A stretch of 48,783 bases of DNA, taken from the NCBI GenBank assembly GCA_964390805.1, contig CAYMKL010000042.1, positions 1-48,783 on the forward strand. Direction: 5' to 3'. This DNA is from CAYMKL01 sp964390805 (GTDB taxonomy: Bacteria; Chloroflexota; Anaerolineae; VGOG01). The notes beneath the pieces are model-generated. The model was given only the letters and a program-made list of their open reading frames with translations. It was not told the DNA's origin and did no database searches. A program made the translations under genes and the position numbers. Shown here in pieces: positions 43,501-48,783 of the stretch; the stretch's first letter is position 1, and the number at the start of each line of letters is the position of its first letter.

Positions 43501-44249
43501 TGGGTGTGGAGTTCGTCTACAGCTTGACGATAAGTCTCGACCAACGGTTGGCCGTTGTGTCGGTCAAAGGAAGCACCGGCTGTCAAATGAGGGTAAGCAT
43601 CCAAGAAGAGTTGATAGGCCCAAGGCTGGTAAAGCTCCAACGCTTGCACCAGTCCATTCCGTGTCTCCCCTCGTTCCTCTAGCCAATGGGCCAATTGATC
43701 ATAAGTGGTTGGGTAGTCACTGCACCATCGGTGAACAGTCTCAAGCGCGGCATAGTAAACGGTACGAGGGCGAACGTCACTCAGGCCCTTACTGGATAAG
43801 GTGCGATCAAGGGCGCGACCTAGAGCTAACGATAACTCGCCTTCGTCACCGGAGAGAACAACGGGCAGCAGGCGAGGTCCGCCATCCAATTGAGTCGCTA
43901 CTGTTTCAGCAGCAACGGGAAAGTCTCGGTGCAGACGATCAAGGACAGGAACCAGGGCAGCACGCAGTGTTTCGTCACGAGATAGAATGGCTGCTAGGAC
44001 AGTAGCGAACAACGACTTGCCCGATCCGTAAGCTCCGTGGAGCAAGTGAGCGCGTTGACCAGCTTCAGGGCGAGTGGCAGCTAGCAGAGCGGTTAATGCC
44101 TGGACTGCATGGGGTGTGGGAATGTAGCCAGCGATATAGTCCACATCTCCCAAGTCATACTTGAGATTGATGGCGCGTTGGAAGTGAGGGGAGGGACAAC
44201 GCAAAGTATTCAGGCTAAACATCTGTTGCTGGATCAAAACGTTACTCAT
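40524..44249 (-). CDS. Large P-loop ATPase, SspC-like by position
   Basis: 1241 residues from ATG 44249 (MSNVLIQQQ), chosen over an ATG seven codons upstream because AGGA lies 5 bases before it and it starts 4 bases after the DUF4007 stop. Walker A GAYGSGKS is at about 72-79, and Walker B GIVILWDEFGRFLEA lies near 265-280. This is an AAA-type ATPase of the group (DUF499/BrxC-like in size) that accompanies DUF4007 and PAPS-reductase genes. In characterised Ssp systems the ATPase SspC is required for modification; the same role is inferred here. The long C-terminal region has no motif I recognise. Confidence 0.8.
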   Translation of the reverse strand: MSNVLIQQQMFSLNTLRCPSPHFQRAINLKYDLGDVDYIAGYIPTPHAVQALTALLAATRPEAGQRAHLLHGAYGSGKSLFATVLAAILSRDETLRAALVPVLDRLHRDFPVAAETVATQLDGGPRLLPVVLSGDEGELSLALGRALDRTLSSKGLSDVRPRTVYYAALETVHRWCSDYPTTYDQLAHWLEERGETRNGLVQALELYQPWAYQLFLDAYPHLTAGASFDRHNGQPLVETYRQAVDELHTHNYDGIVILWDEFGRFLEARVGEPAGTDAASLQEFAEACNRSETSQVQLVLVAHKELGQYASHLPEAYQQEWERIAGRFRQVDISGDPEVSYRLIAEALGVVDPSTWATFIEAQRETMNRLLEHIFELGLFRLLTEERIRELVLEGAYPLHPLVTYCLPRLSNRVAQNERTLFTFLASEEPEALGSHLVQCIPGTPKAWVRLDRLWDYFANAVQADVGAGGAHSVWAGVEAALHRVPPKDILATLLIKSLGVLAVVGEADGLRSTTDLLCFAVGVQGREGRQTVEERLSHLVRRKTLIFNQIEGVWEFFSGSGVDLEAKLIEGRETRLLNPIQQRQLLDRILPPRHYRARRFNQVYGMTRFFWSIYRAPQELAGTDWSLTLREVRVNGQHWEYADGFVVYVLATDEAELNQAHQLAQAINHSQVVTVVPPRPLLVARPLIDWLVLDELGHDARFKEQDPERIQRELDFYQAEATARLEQALASLTQPASDGADWYYEGELITPSPNSDARLGRLLSDICERVFPRTPHLFNELLNKREPSTVQVRGANKVIDALFVEELNDNLNLSGNGPDMMAVRTVLKASGILRRTENEEWRVGCPQDKALALAWDEINRFLQQAQAKPQSFSKLVHILQSPPYGLRLGILPLLIASVMRDYLRVATVRRGKKAIIPLTGAVFADLCRHPDQYTVEVGAWDAHQEAMRQVLDERFGGQVSDEERRHQPLSYLSLGMLRWLQSQPRYARDTNLISSDAIRLRDLIRQAQTDPAQTLFRELPALLDDGNVIKDNVAYQDILENRLISLLDEIATTSDELQRRLDQFAVEQFAADSPTPHWHGHSALDYWLTGVEQRAGIKIETLRFGDTRTEGLVHTLQANDDGETLFWDQLSHRLIGVSLRDWNDRSEETFKARLLETKEQVECEALGLAEEGETIQLHIHTPGAGEHTYRFRPADLSPQGQRILQNFRSTLKIAGRPLSPDERRQVVLALLHHVLGGEDV

Positions 44250-44253
44250 ATTC

Positions 44254-45144
44254 CTAACGCCGCGTCTCATAGTAGTGGGTCAACACTTTGTCTGCTGGGA
44301 CTATCGGTAGGGTTAACTGATCCAGACCGGCCGTGCGGGTCAAGCGTACCGACAGGTCAGGGTATTCGTCGCTCAAGCGGATGAGGCCGTTGCTCAGGCC
44401 AGCCGTGTTCAGGTTGAGAACCCGACCGGCGTTAGCTGGTTCACGCAGTACCTGGGCCAGCCCTACCTGTCGAGCATCAAGTTGGTGGTGCTGCTGCCAG
44501 TGCAGCAACACGTAGAGTAAGATAAGAGGGTGGATACGGGAAGGATCTGGTCGTAGCAGATAATAACGTCGCATTTGGTGACTGTTGTTCGCCTCAGTTA
44601 GCAGGCCTAACTGAGCCAGGGGAGACTCGATCAGATCTTCGGGCGAACGAGCTCGCCGGTCGGGCAGATAAGTTCGGACGAGGCAGTCAAAGTCCCGCTT
44701 TAACGATTTCTCGGAAATGGACTTGCGTTCAGCGTGAATTATCCAATTCTGGAGTGCACTCACAAAGCCCTGCTGGTCGAAAACTGGTTGGGAGAAGCAA
44801 TTAAAGAACCAATACCAAGTCGTAGCACCCCCTTGGTTGCGTACAAGATAGTAATGCAGCAGCCATAGCGTTCCTTCTTCTTCCAAGTAGGGATCGTGCT
44901 CCCACACCAATTGGCCAAAGGGGACAGTTAGCCGCTGGTGGGTGCGCCGGTTCTTTCGATACTCCTCAGTCAGCCCAGTGGCTGTCATCCAGAAACGCAA
45001 AGCTCGTACCATATTCTTACCCAGCCCCAGTCGTTCCGAAGCGTCGCGGGCTAGAAAGATGGTCGAATCGTGACCAATGGCGTCCATTCCTTTGAAAAGC
45101 CATCCTTCGCGGATGTGGAAGGTTTCATGCTTGGCAAAAGGCAT
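44254..45144 (-). CDS. DUF4007 family protein (SspB-like)
   Basis: 296 residues. It begins with the DUF4007 hallmark KHETFHIREGWLFKG: H6, E7, F9, H10, R12, G14, W15, K18 and G19. The rest is largely helical. DUF4007 proteins sit next to PAPS-reductase genes. From memory, SspB of the SspABCD systems belongs to this family and nicks DNA to allow sulfur insertion. GAGGA lies 9 bases before the ATG. The stop is followed by the SspC-like start after 4 bases. The C-terminus has the IRLSDEYPDLSVRL pattern echoed in the 281-aa protein. Confidence 0.87.
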   Translation of the reverse strand: MPFAKHETFHIREGWLFKGMDAIGHDSTIFLARDASERLGLGKNMVRALRFWMTATGLTEEYRKNRRTHQRLTVPFGQLVWEHDPYLEEEGTLWLLHYYLVRNQGGATTWYWFFNCFSQPVFDQQGFVSALQNWIIHAERKSISEKSLKRDFDCLVRTYLPDRRARSPEDLIESPLAQLGLLTEANNSHQMRRYYLLRPDPSRIHPLILLYVLLHWQQHHQLDARQVGLAQVLREPANAGRVLNLNTAGLSNGLIRLSDEYPDLSVRLTRTAGLDQLTLPIVPADKVLTHYYETRR

Positions 45145-45156
45145 CAGTTTTGATCC

Positions 45157-46896
45157 TCATGCTGGTGATGAAGCAGTAGCGGTCAACGGGACAAAGCTAT
45201 CGTCAGTGGCCGCTTTACCAAACACACTTAAGCTCTTGGCCACTAGACATCCTGTTGACCCAAAGTGAGCTACACATTCCATGCAGCCAGTACAAACGTC
45301 TTGATCAATTTCGTACACTCGCATATCGGGTTTGACGGTGATCGCGCCATGGGGGCAAACCGCAGAGCACGCAGTACATTGTATGCAGGTCTGGAATTTG
45401 GTCGCTTGATGCTTAAAGTACCAGGTCAACTGCCTCATAGTCTGTTTGGGATTGATGACAGTGAAGCGCAGGATGGTGCTATTCTCTGGTGCTTGAACGA
45501 TCAGCGCGTCCCAATCTTGGTTGGAACGACCTTCCAGGTGAATCTCACCCAAAGCCGGTCGGCTGCGGTCCCGGTTAATCTTGCCTAGTGGCTTGAGGAA
45601 TTCCATCAACTCGGAACTGACCGGGCGTCCGATCTCAATCTGCACTGCATTGGCCATGTCTCCACATGGCCTGCTCTCCAGTCCATTGAAGCGATTGGGC
45701 AACCCTGCACCACCGAAACGCTTGACCCACCCACGCTCATCTATGTATTCTTCAGGGTCCGGCTTGCCAATTCGACGCGCAAAGTCTATGAGTTGTGTCC
45801 GCCAGCGTGCCGCATCCTCGGCGAAAAAGATTTCTGTCAGTATCTCAGACCATTTCGAATTAAGAGGACAGAGCCAGCATCCAACCCGACTGAAACCCAG
45901 ACGATAGGACTTGTTAAACAGCAAGCCGTAGCTGAGGATATAGTTCCAAACATCAAACTCGGTCCAATCAATGATGGGCGAAGCAGTTGCCTGTTGACCG
46001 ATCTTGGCACCAACGGTGACACCGCTCAGTTCGTCATCCTGATCCACCTTTACTACGGTGCCTAATCTATCTGGATCGTTCCACGACATCTTGTGATAAT
46101 TCCTACGGCGAGCCGATTCGTCACGACGTATGCCATAAAAAGCCAGCACCTTTTGATGGCCAAAGCTCTGGAGCATATTACTGATTGGCCCAGCCTTGAA
46201 AATGGTACAGCACCACCGCATCACCCGGCTGGGAGGACCCATTTCCTCGACCAGATCGTGAAAGTTGTGTTCGGCGCGGGCGTCAAAGAAGGGGACTAGT
46301 GGGTTGGCTTCCCGAAACAGACGCACGTACTCGTAGGTGTTGGCATCTTCCAGCGTAGTGTCGCCAAAAATGTGTAAAATGTCTGCGCGTCCTAATGCCC
46401 GTCGGACTAGGTCTGAGACGACTGCCGAATCCTTGCCGCCGCTGAATGAAACCAGAACCTCATGACGCGAGAAGCGGCGGATTGCATGCTCGATGAACCG
46501 TAATGCCTCGTCTTCCAACTTGAACAGGCAGGCGTGGCTGATCTCGAATTGTTGCTGGTATTCTTGAATCAATTGCTGATCAAGAGCGTCATAATGATCA
46601 CTGTCACGAATGTAGGCAGCGATGGCAGGCAGATCATCCTTGAGTTGCCCGGACAAGGGTAGCGTCACTGATCGGCCGTTGATATTGTAAAAACGACTTT
46701 TGCTGCTCTTCCACACGGTATCGGTTGTGAGCGGGCCATAGCCGTAGAACTGCAAGATGCGTCTCTCACGCGCAAAGACAGGCCGAACGTCCGTCGTGAG
46801 GTATCGGGTTCCATTCCCGCATTGTGGACACGAGATCGTCTGATCTGTTTGGAGAGGCGCTCTGCAACTATCGCACCAGTAGATACCTGTTCTCAC
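45157..46896 (-). CDS. PAPS-reductase-like sulfurtransferase with zinc ribbon and ferredoxin domains (SspD/DndC-like)
   Basis: 579 residues, first gene of the defence operon. Domains in order: a zinc ribbon (CDSC 8-11, CPQC 23-26), a PP-loop ATP pyrophosphatase core (SFSGGKDSA, SGGKDS at 152-157), paired Cys MRWCCTIFK and GCWLCP that would bind a [4Fe-4S], and a C-terminal ferredoxin. The ferredoxin has C504, C507, C510 and C514 (C-x2-C-x2-C-x3-CP) and a second set C535, C538, C541, C550 (C-x2-C-x2-C-x8-C). It activates the DNA backbone with ATP and receives sulfur from the cysteine desulfurase. The GTG start at 46896 has GAGG just upstream. The built-in ferredoxin may supply electrons directly. 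Confidence 0.85.
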   Translation of the reverse strand: MRTGIYWCDSCRAPLQTDQTISCPQCGNGTRYLTTDVRPVFARERRILQFYGYGPLTTDTVWKSSKSRFYNINGRSVTLPLSGQLKDDLPAIAAYIRDSDHYDALDQQLIQEYQQQFEISHACLFKLEDEALRFIEHAIRRFSRHEVLVSFSGGKDSAVVSDLVRRALGRADILHIFGDTTLEDANTYEYVRLFREANPLVPFFDARAEHNFHDLVEEMGPPSRVMRWCCTIFKAGPISNMLQSFGHQKVLAFYGIRRDESARRRNYHKMSWNDPDRLGTVVKVDQDDELSGVTVGAKIGQQATASPIIDWTEFDVWNYILSYGLLFNKSYRLGFSRVGCWLCPLNSKWSEILTEIFFAEDAARWRTQLIDFARRIGKPDPEEYIDERGWVKRFGGAGLPNRFNGLESRPCGDMANAVQIEIGRPVSSELMEFLKPLGKINRDRSRPALGEIHLEGRSNQDWDALIVQAPENSTILRFTVINPKQTMRQLTWYFKHQATKFQTCIQCTACSAVCPHGAITVKPDMRVYEIDQDVCTGCMECVAHFGSTGCLVAKSLSVFGKAATDDSFVPLTATASSPA

Positions 46897-47083
46897 GTCC
46901 TCACTCTAACCCTTCGGCTAAGCCAACAGATACGCCGCAGGTGAGGATGTCACTCACGCTGAGCTATGGTCCTCACGAATGCGCCCTGGCCTCTTGGAGA
47001 GCTGTCTGGGTAATGGCTAGGGTCTCGTCGGTCGCTAGGTCGTTCGTATTGCCTGTAGAGCGGATGCAGTCAGAGGATCACCT

Positions 47084-48028
47084 TCATAGCGCGTGCTCCT
47101 GTAGAGCCTTGCGTTGAGCCTTTTTGGCCAGTGATACATACATGGCCGTAGTCGAAAGATCAGCGTGTCCCATCGTTTCCTGGACAGTCTTGAGGTCCGT
47201 GCCCCGGGCTACGTGATGGGTGCCAAACGTATGCCGCAGCGTGTGGACTGAGGCGTCATTGATACCCGCTTCAGCAAGATACTTCTTGACTGCACGATAC
47301 ACGGCCCGCCGTCCCATGGGCTGTGTAAACTTGGTCACAAACAGCGCGTCATGATCCACATTGGGTCGAACCTTCAGCCACGTCTTGAGAGCCTGGCAAG
47401 CTTTGTAGTTGAGCGGTACGGTGTCAGTGTTGCCGCCCTTGCGGTTGACCCGCAGGATCCCCACATTATCAGCGTCACGGGTGATCTGTCGGGGCAGCTC
47501 CACGTCATGGATGGTCAAGTGGACAAGCTCAGAGAGCCTGATCCCTGTCTGTAGCAGAAGCTCCATAATCGCAGCATCTCTCGGGTGATGAGAACAAGCA
47601 CGCAGCAGCGCCTGATACTCGCTCTCCGAGAGAAAACGTGGCTCCTTCTTGGGAACCTTTGGTGGGATGAATCTTAGAGCGACGTTGTTGTTGATCAGAC
47701 CATACTCATCAAGGAATCTGAAGAAGGTCTTAATAGCATAAGTCTTGCGTCGGCGACTACTTGGGGCAAGGCCGCGCTGTTCAAGGACGGCGGAGTAGGC
47801 TTTCAAGTGTGAAAGCTCCACCTGGTCGGTTGTTCTCACCGCTCGGCTCTCAAGGAACGCAAGGAGATCTCCGAGGTCGTTGTTGTACTCAACCCGGGTG
47901 CGGGCTGCCAGGTTCCTCGCCGGCATCTCTACGGTCTCAAATGCTTTCAGCGCGGTCGCAAGACGCGGGGGATCCCCCACCGTCTCCAGAATATCACTCG
48001 CGGTCATTGCTCCAAGTTCCTGGTCCAT
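47084..48028 (-). CDS. Tyrosine recombinase (XerC/D-like), third copy
   Basis: About 314 residues from ATG 48028; a TTG two codons upstream or an ATG at 48007 after GGAG are alternatives. In the longer frame numbering the catalytic set is R166 (QTGIRLSEL), K199 (NRKGGNTD), H264 and R267 (HTLRH), H290 (MGHADL) and Y299 (AMYVSL), so it looks active. It is not closely related to the two integrases at 7207-9152. It lies upstream of the defence operon in the same direction, with a palindrome before its start. It may belong to a second mobile unit or to the right part of the same island. Confidence 0.92.
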   Translation of the reverse strand: MDQELGAMTASDILETVGDPPRLATALKAFETVEMPARNLAARTRVEYNNDLGDLLAFLESRAVRTTDQVELSHLKAYSAVLEQRGLAPSSRRRKTYAIKTFFRFLDEYGLINNNVALRFIPPKVPKKEPRFLSESEYQALLRACSHHPRDAAIMELLLQTGIRLSELVHLTIHDVELPRQITRDADNVGILRVNRKGGNTDTVPLNYKACQALKTWLKVRPNVDHDALFVTKFTQPMGRRAVYRAVKKYLAEAGINDASVHTLRHTFGTHHVARGTDLKTVQETMGHADLSTTAMYVSLAKKAQRKALQEHAL

Positions 48029-48035
48029 ACGCAAA

Positions 48036-48380
48036 AACGTCTCTACCGTCCTCTAACGAACTATTAGATGTCTAATACCCCGCGTGCGAGGGTGGTTCTT
48101 TCCCACTAACAGGGGGCAAACGGATTGGTTAGATGACGTAATGATAACACAGATTCAGGAGATGTCAAATATAGCGGACGACAGGTGGTGTATTCTTTCT
48201 TGCCAGACTTTATTTCTGCCCTGTTTCGTGCTATAATTACTCTGTGGTGCCCAGAAGCTGGCGCTCGCCATCAGTTGTGCATCACCCTTTAGTCGTCCCC
48301 TGAGCCTCAGAGCCACGTGGGGACACCCGTATGACTTGATCTGTTTGCGGTGAGAACGAAAGTCAACCGAATAACCTTTG
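48036..48380. other. Divergent intergenic region between recombinase and excisionase-like gene
   Basis: About 345 bases with no gene. It holds the palindrome at 48062-48077 and a TATAAT box at 48232-48237 that may be the -10 of the plus-strand gene, but with no good -35 at 17 bases. Confidence 0.5.
48062..48077. promoter_or_regulatory. 16-bp palindrome upstream of the recombinase, candidate operator or recombination core
   Basis: Arms TATTAGA and TCTAATA with a 2-base spacer (TG), 34 bases before the recombinase start. Symmetry suits a dimeric repressor; the spacer is too short for a classic Xer core site. Confidence 0.5.
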
Positions 48381-48620
48381 ATGCCAATGGCTCACAAGGG
48401 GCCGGAGCACGACTCCGTAGAGAAAGCCGCCAAGAAGCTGATATCTCTGGCGGAAGCTGCCGAACTCTGTGGTCTCTCATCCGCTCATCTGCGCCGCTTG
48501 GTGCGCGAAGGCAAGATCTCGGGCACGAAGATCGGCCGCAACTGGGTGACCACTGAAGAGGCGGTAAGAGAATATCTTGCTCAAGACCGACGCCCAGGGC
48601 CAAAGCCAGAAGGAAGTTGA
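48381..48620 (+). CDS. Excisionase-like helix-turn-helix protein
   Basis: 79 residues. The core LISLAEAAELCGLSSAHLRRLVREGKISGTKIGRNWVT is the DNA-binding fold of excisionases and MerR-type 'HTH_17' proteins (helix, recognition helix with HLRRLVREG, wing ending GRNWV). The C-terminal tail is Arg/Pro-rich. The start is ATG 48381 or 48387; a TTG at 48378 is less likely, and no clear ribosome site is present. It faces away from the tyrosine recombinase at 47084-48028, so it could serve it as a directionality factor. Confidence 0.8.
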   Translation: MPMAHKGPEHDSVEKAAKKLISLAEAAELCGLSSAHLRRLVREGKISGTKIGRNWVTTEEAVREYLAQDRRPGPKPEGS

Positions 48621-48639
48621 GGCCCATCACAAGTCCAAT

Positions 48640-48668
48640 TTGCAATTATGCTCGTTATCGAGTATAAT
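48640..48668 (+). promoter_or_regulatory. Promoter-like box pair just before a terminator hairpin
   Basis: TTGCAA at 48640-48645, a 17-base spacer and TATAAT at 48663-48668. The predicted start falls inside the hairpin that begins at 48671, so transcription from it would be short or would run through the hairpin. Confidence 0.4.
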
Positions 48669-48670
48669 TA

Positions 48671-48696
48671 AGGCAGCCAGAGAGGCTGCCTTTTTT
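48671..48696 (+). terminator. Hairpin terminator after the excisionase-like gene
   Basis: A 7-bp stem (GGCAGCC at 48672-48678, GGCTGCC at 48684-48690) with a 5-base loop AGAGA, followed by six T residues. It lies 50 bases after the excisionase-like stop. Confidence 0.8.
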
Positions 48697-48783
48697 GCTG
48701 TATCTCAACCTTTTACTTCTTCCTGATCGTAGTTCGACAATGGCACATTTCTCGGCTGACTTCTCGCTGATCTAGCATTGGGA

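Noticed and set aside
36105..44249. Complete Dnd system (dndBCDE)
   Set aside because: A DndC-like and a DndB-like protein exist, but no DndD SMC-type ATPase or DndE is recognisable, and DUF4007 points to the Ssp type.
45265..45588. 107-codon plus-strand open frame inside the PAPS-reductase gene
   Set aside because: Antisense shadow; the minus-strand frame shows ferredoxin Cys motifs.
1..48783. CRISPR array or cas genes
   Set aside because: No regularly spaced direct repeats and no Cas-like proteins were seen on either strand.

Overview
The window looks like a bacterial chromosome segment, probably a Chloroflexota (Anaerolineae-like) genome or MAG. This is an inference from the DUF4062-NACHT-HEAT protein, the lactate-racemase-type gene, replication-relaxation family proteins, strong AGGAGG ribosome sites and mosaic base composition. 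No ribosomal or other phylogenetic marker is present to prove it.

Left flank, 1-6740. A GC-rich DUF4062-NACHT-HEAT gene is interrupted by two in-frame TAG codons. It is followed (reading the minus strand upstream) by a YgiT-like zinc-ribbon gene and ruvB. On the plus strand lies a two-gene operon, iron alcohol dehydrogenase and a LarA-family racemase, with a recognisable promoter and terminator.

Integrated element, about 6790 to at least 22980. It starts at a 3' half of a tRNA-Leu(UAA) gene, which looks like an att site. Next come two convergent paralogous tyrosine recombinases and two separate pairs of 'replication-relaxation protein + VirD4/TraG-like ATPase'. A small regulatory and membrane gene cluster and a tandemly duplicated HTH regulator follow. 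The stretch ends with a plasmid-like block: ExeA-type ATPase, ribbon-helix-helix protein, an iteron/palindrome region, and a winged-helix replication-initiator-like gene. No relaxase and no VirB-type secretion genes are visible. No second copy of the tRNA fragment was found, so the right end is probably outside the window.

Defence super-operon, 46896 down to 22994 (minus strand). Thirteen co-oriented, mostly overlapping or closely spaced genes. First come four genes matching the SspABCD type of single-strand DNA phosphorothioation: a PAPS-reductase/ferredoxin protein, a DUF4007 protein, a large ATPase and a cysteine desulfurase. Then come a GIY-YIG nuclease-like protein and a DGQHR (DndB-like) protein. 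After these is a BREX/Pbe-like set: an unknown 281-aa protein, a small P-loop protein, a 1347-aa P-loop/coiled-coil protein, a PglZ-like alkaline-phosphatase-fold protein and a HerA-like ATPase. AddB and AddA helicase-nucleases, of clearly higher GC, follow. The usual Ssp effector SspE and the Dnd genes dndD/dndE are absent. The reading is a sulfur-modification module joined to a PglZ/HerA effector and a RecBCD-type nuclease, and it is the most interesting object in the window.

Right edge, 46897-48783. A third tyrosine recombinase with a palindrome upstream, and an excisionase-like HTH protein followed by a hairpin terminator, indicate mobile DNA on this side as well.
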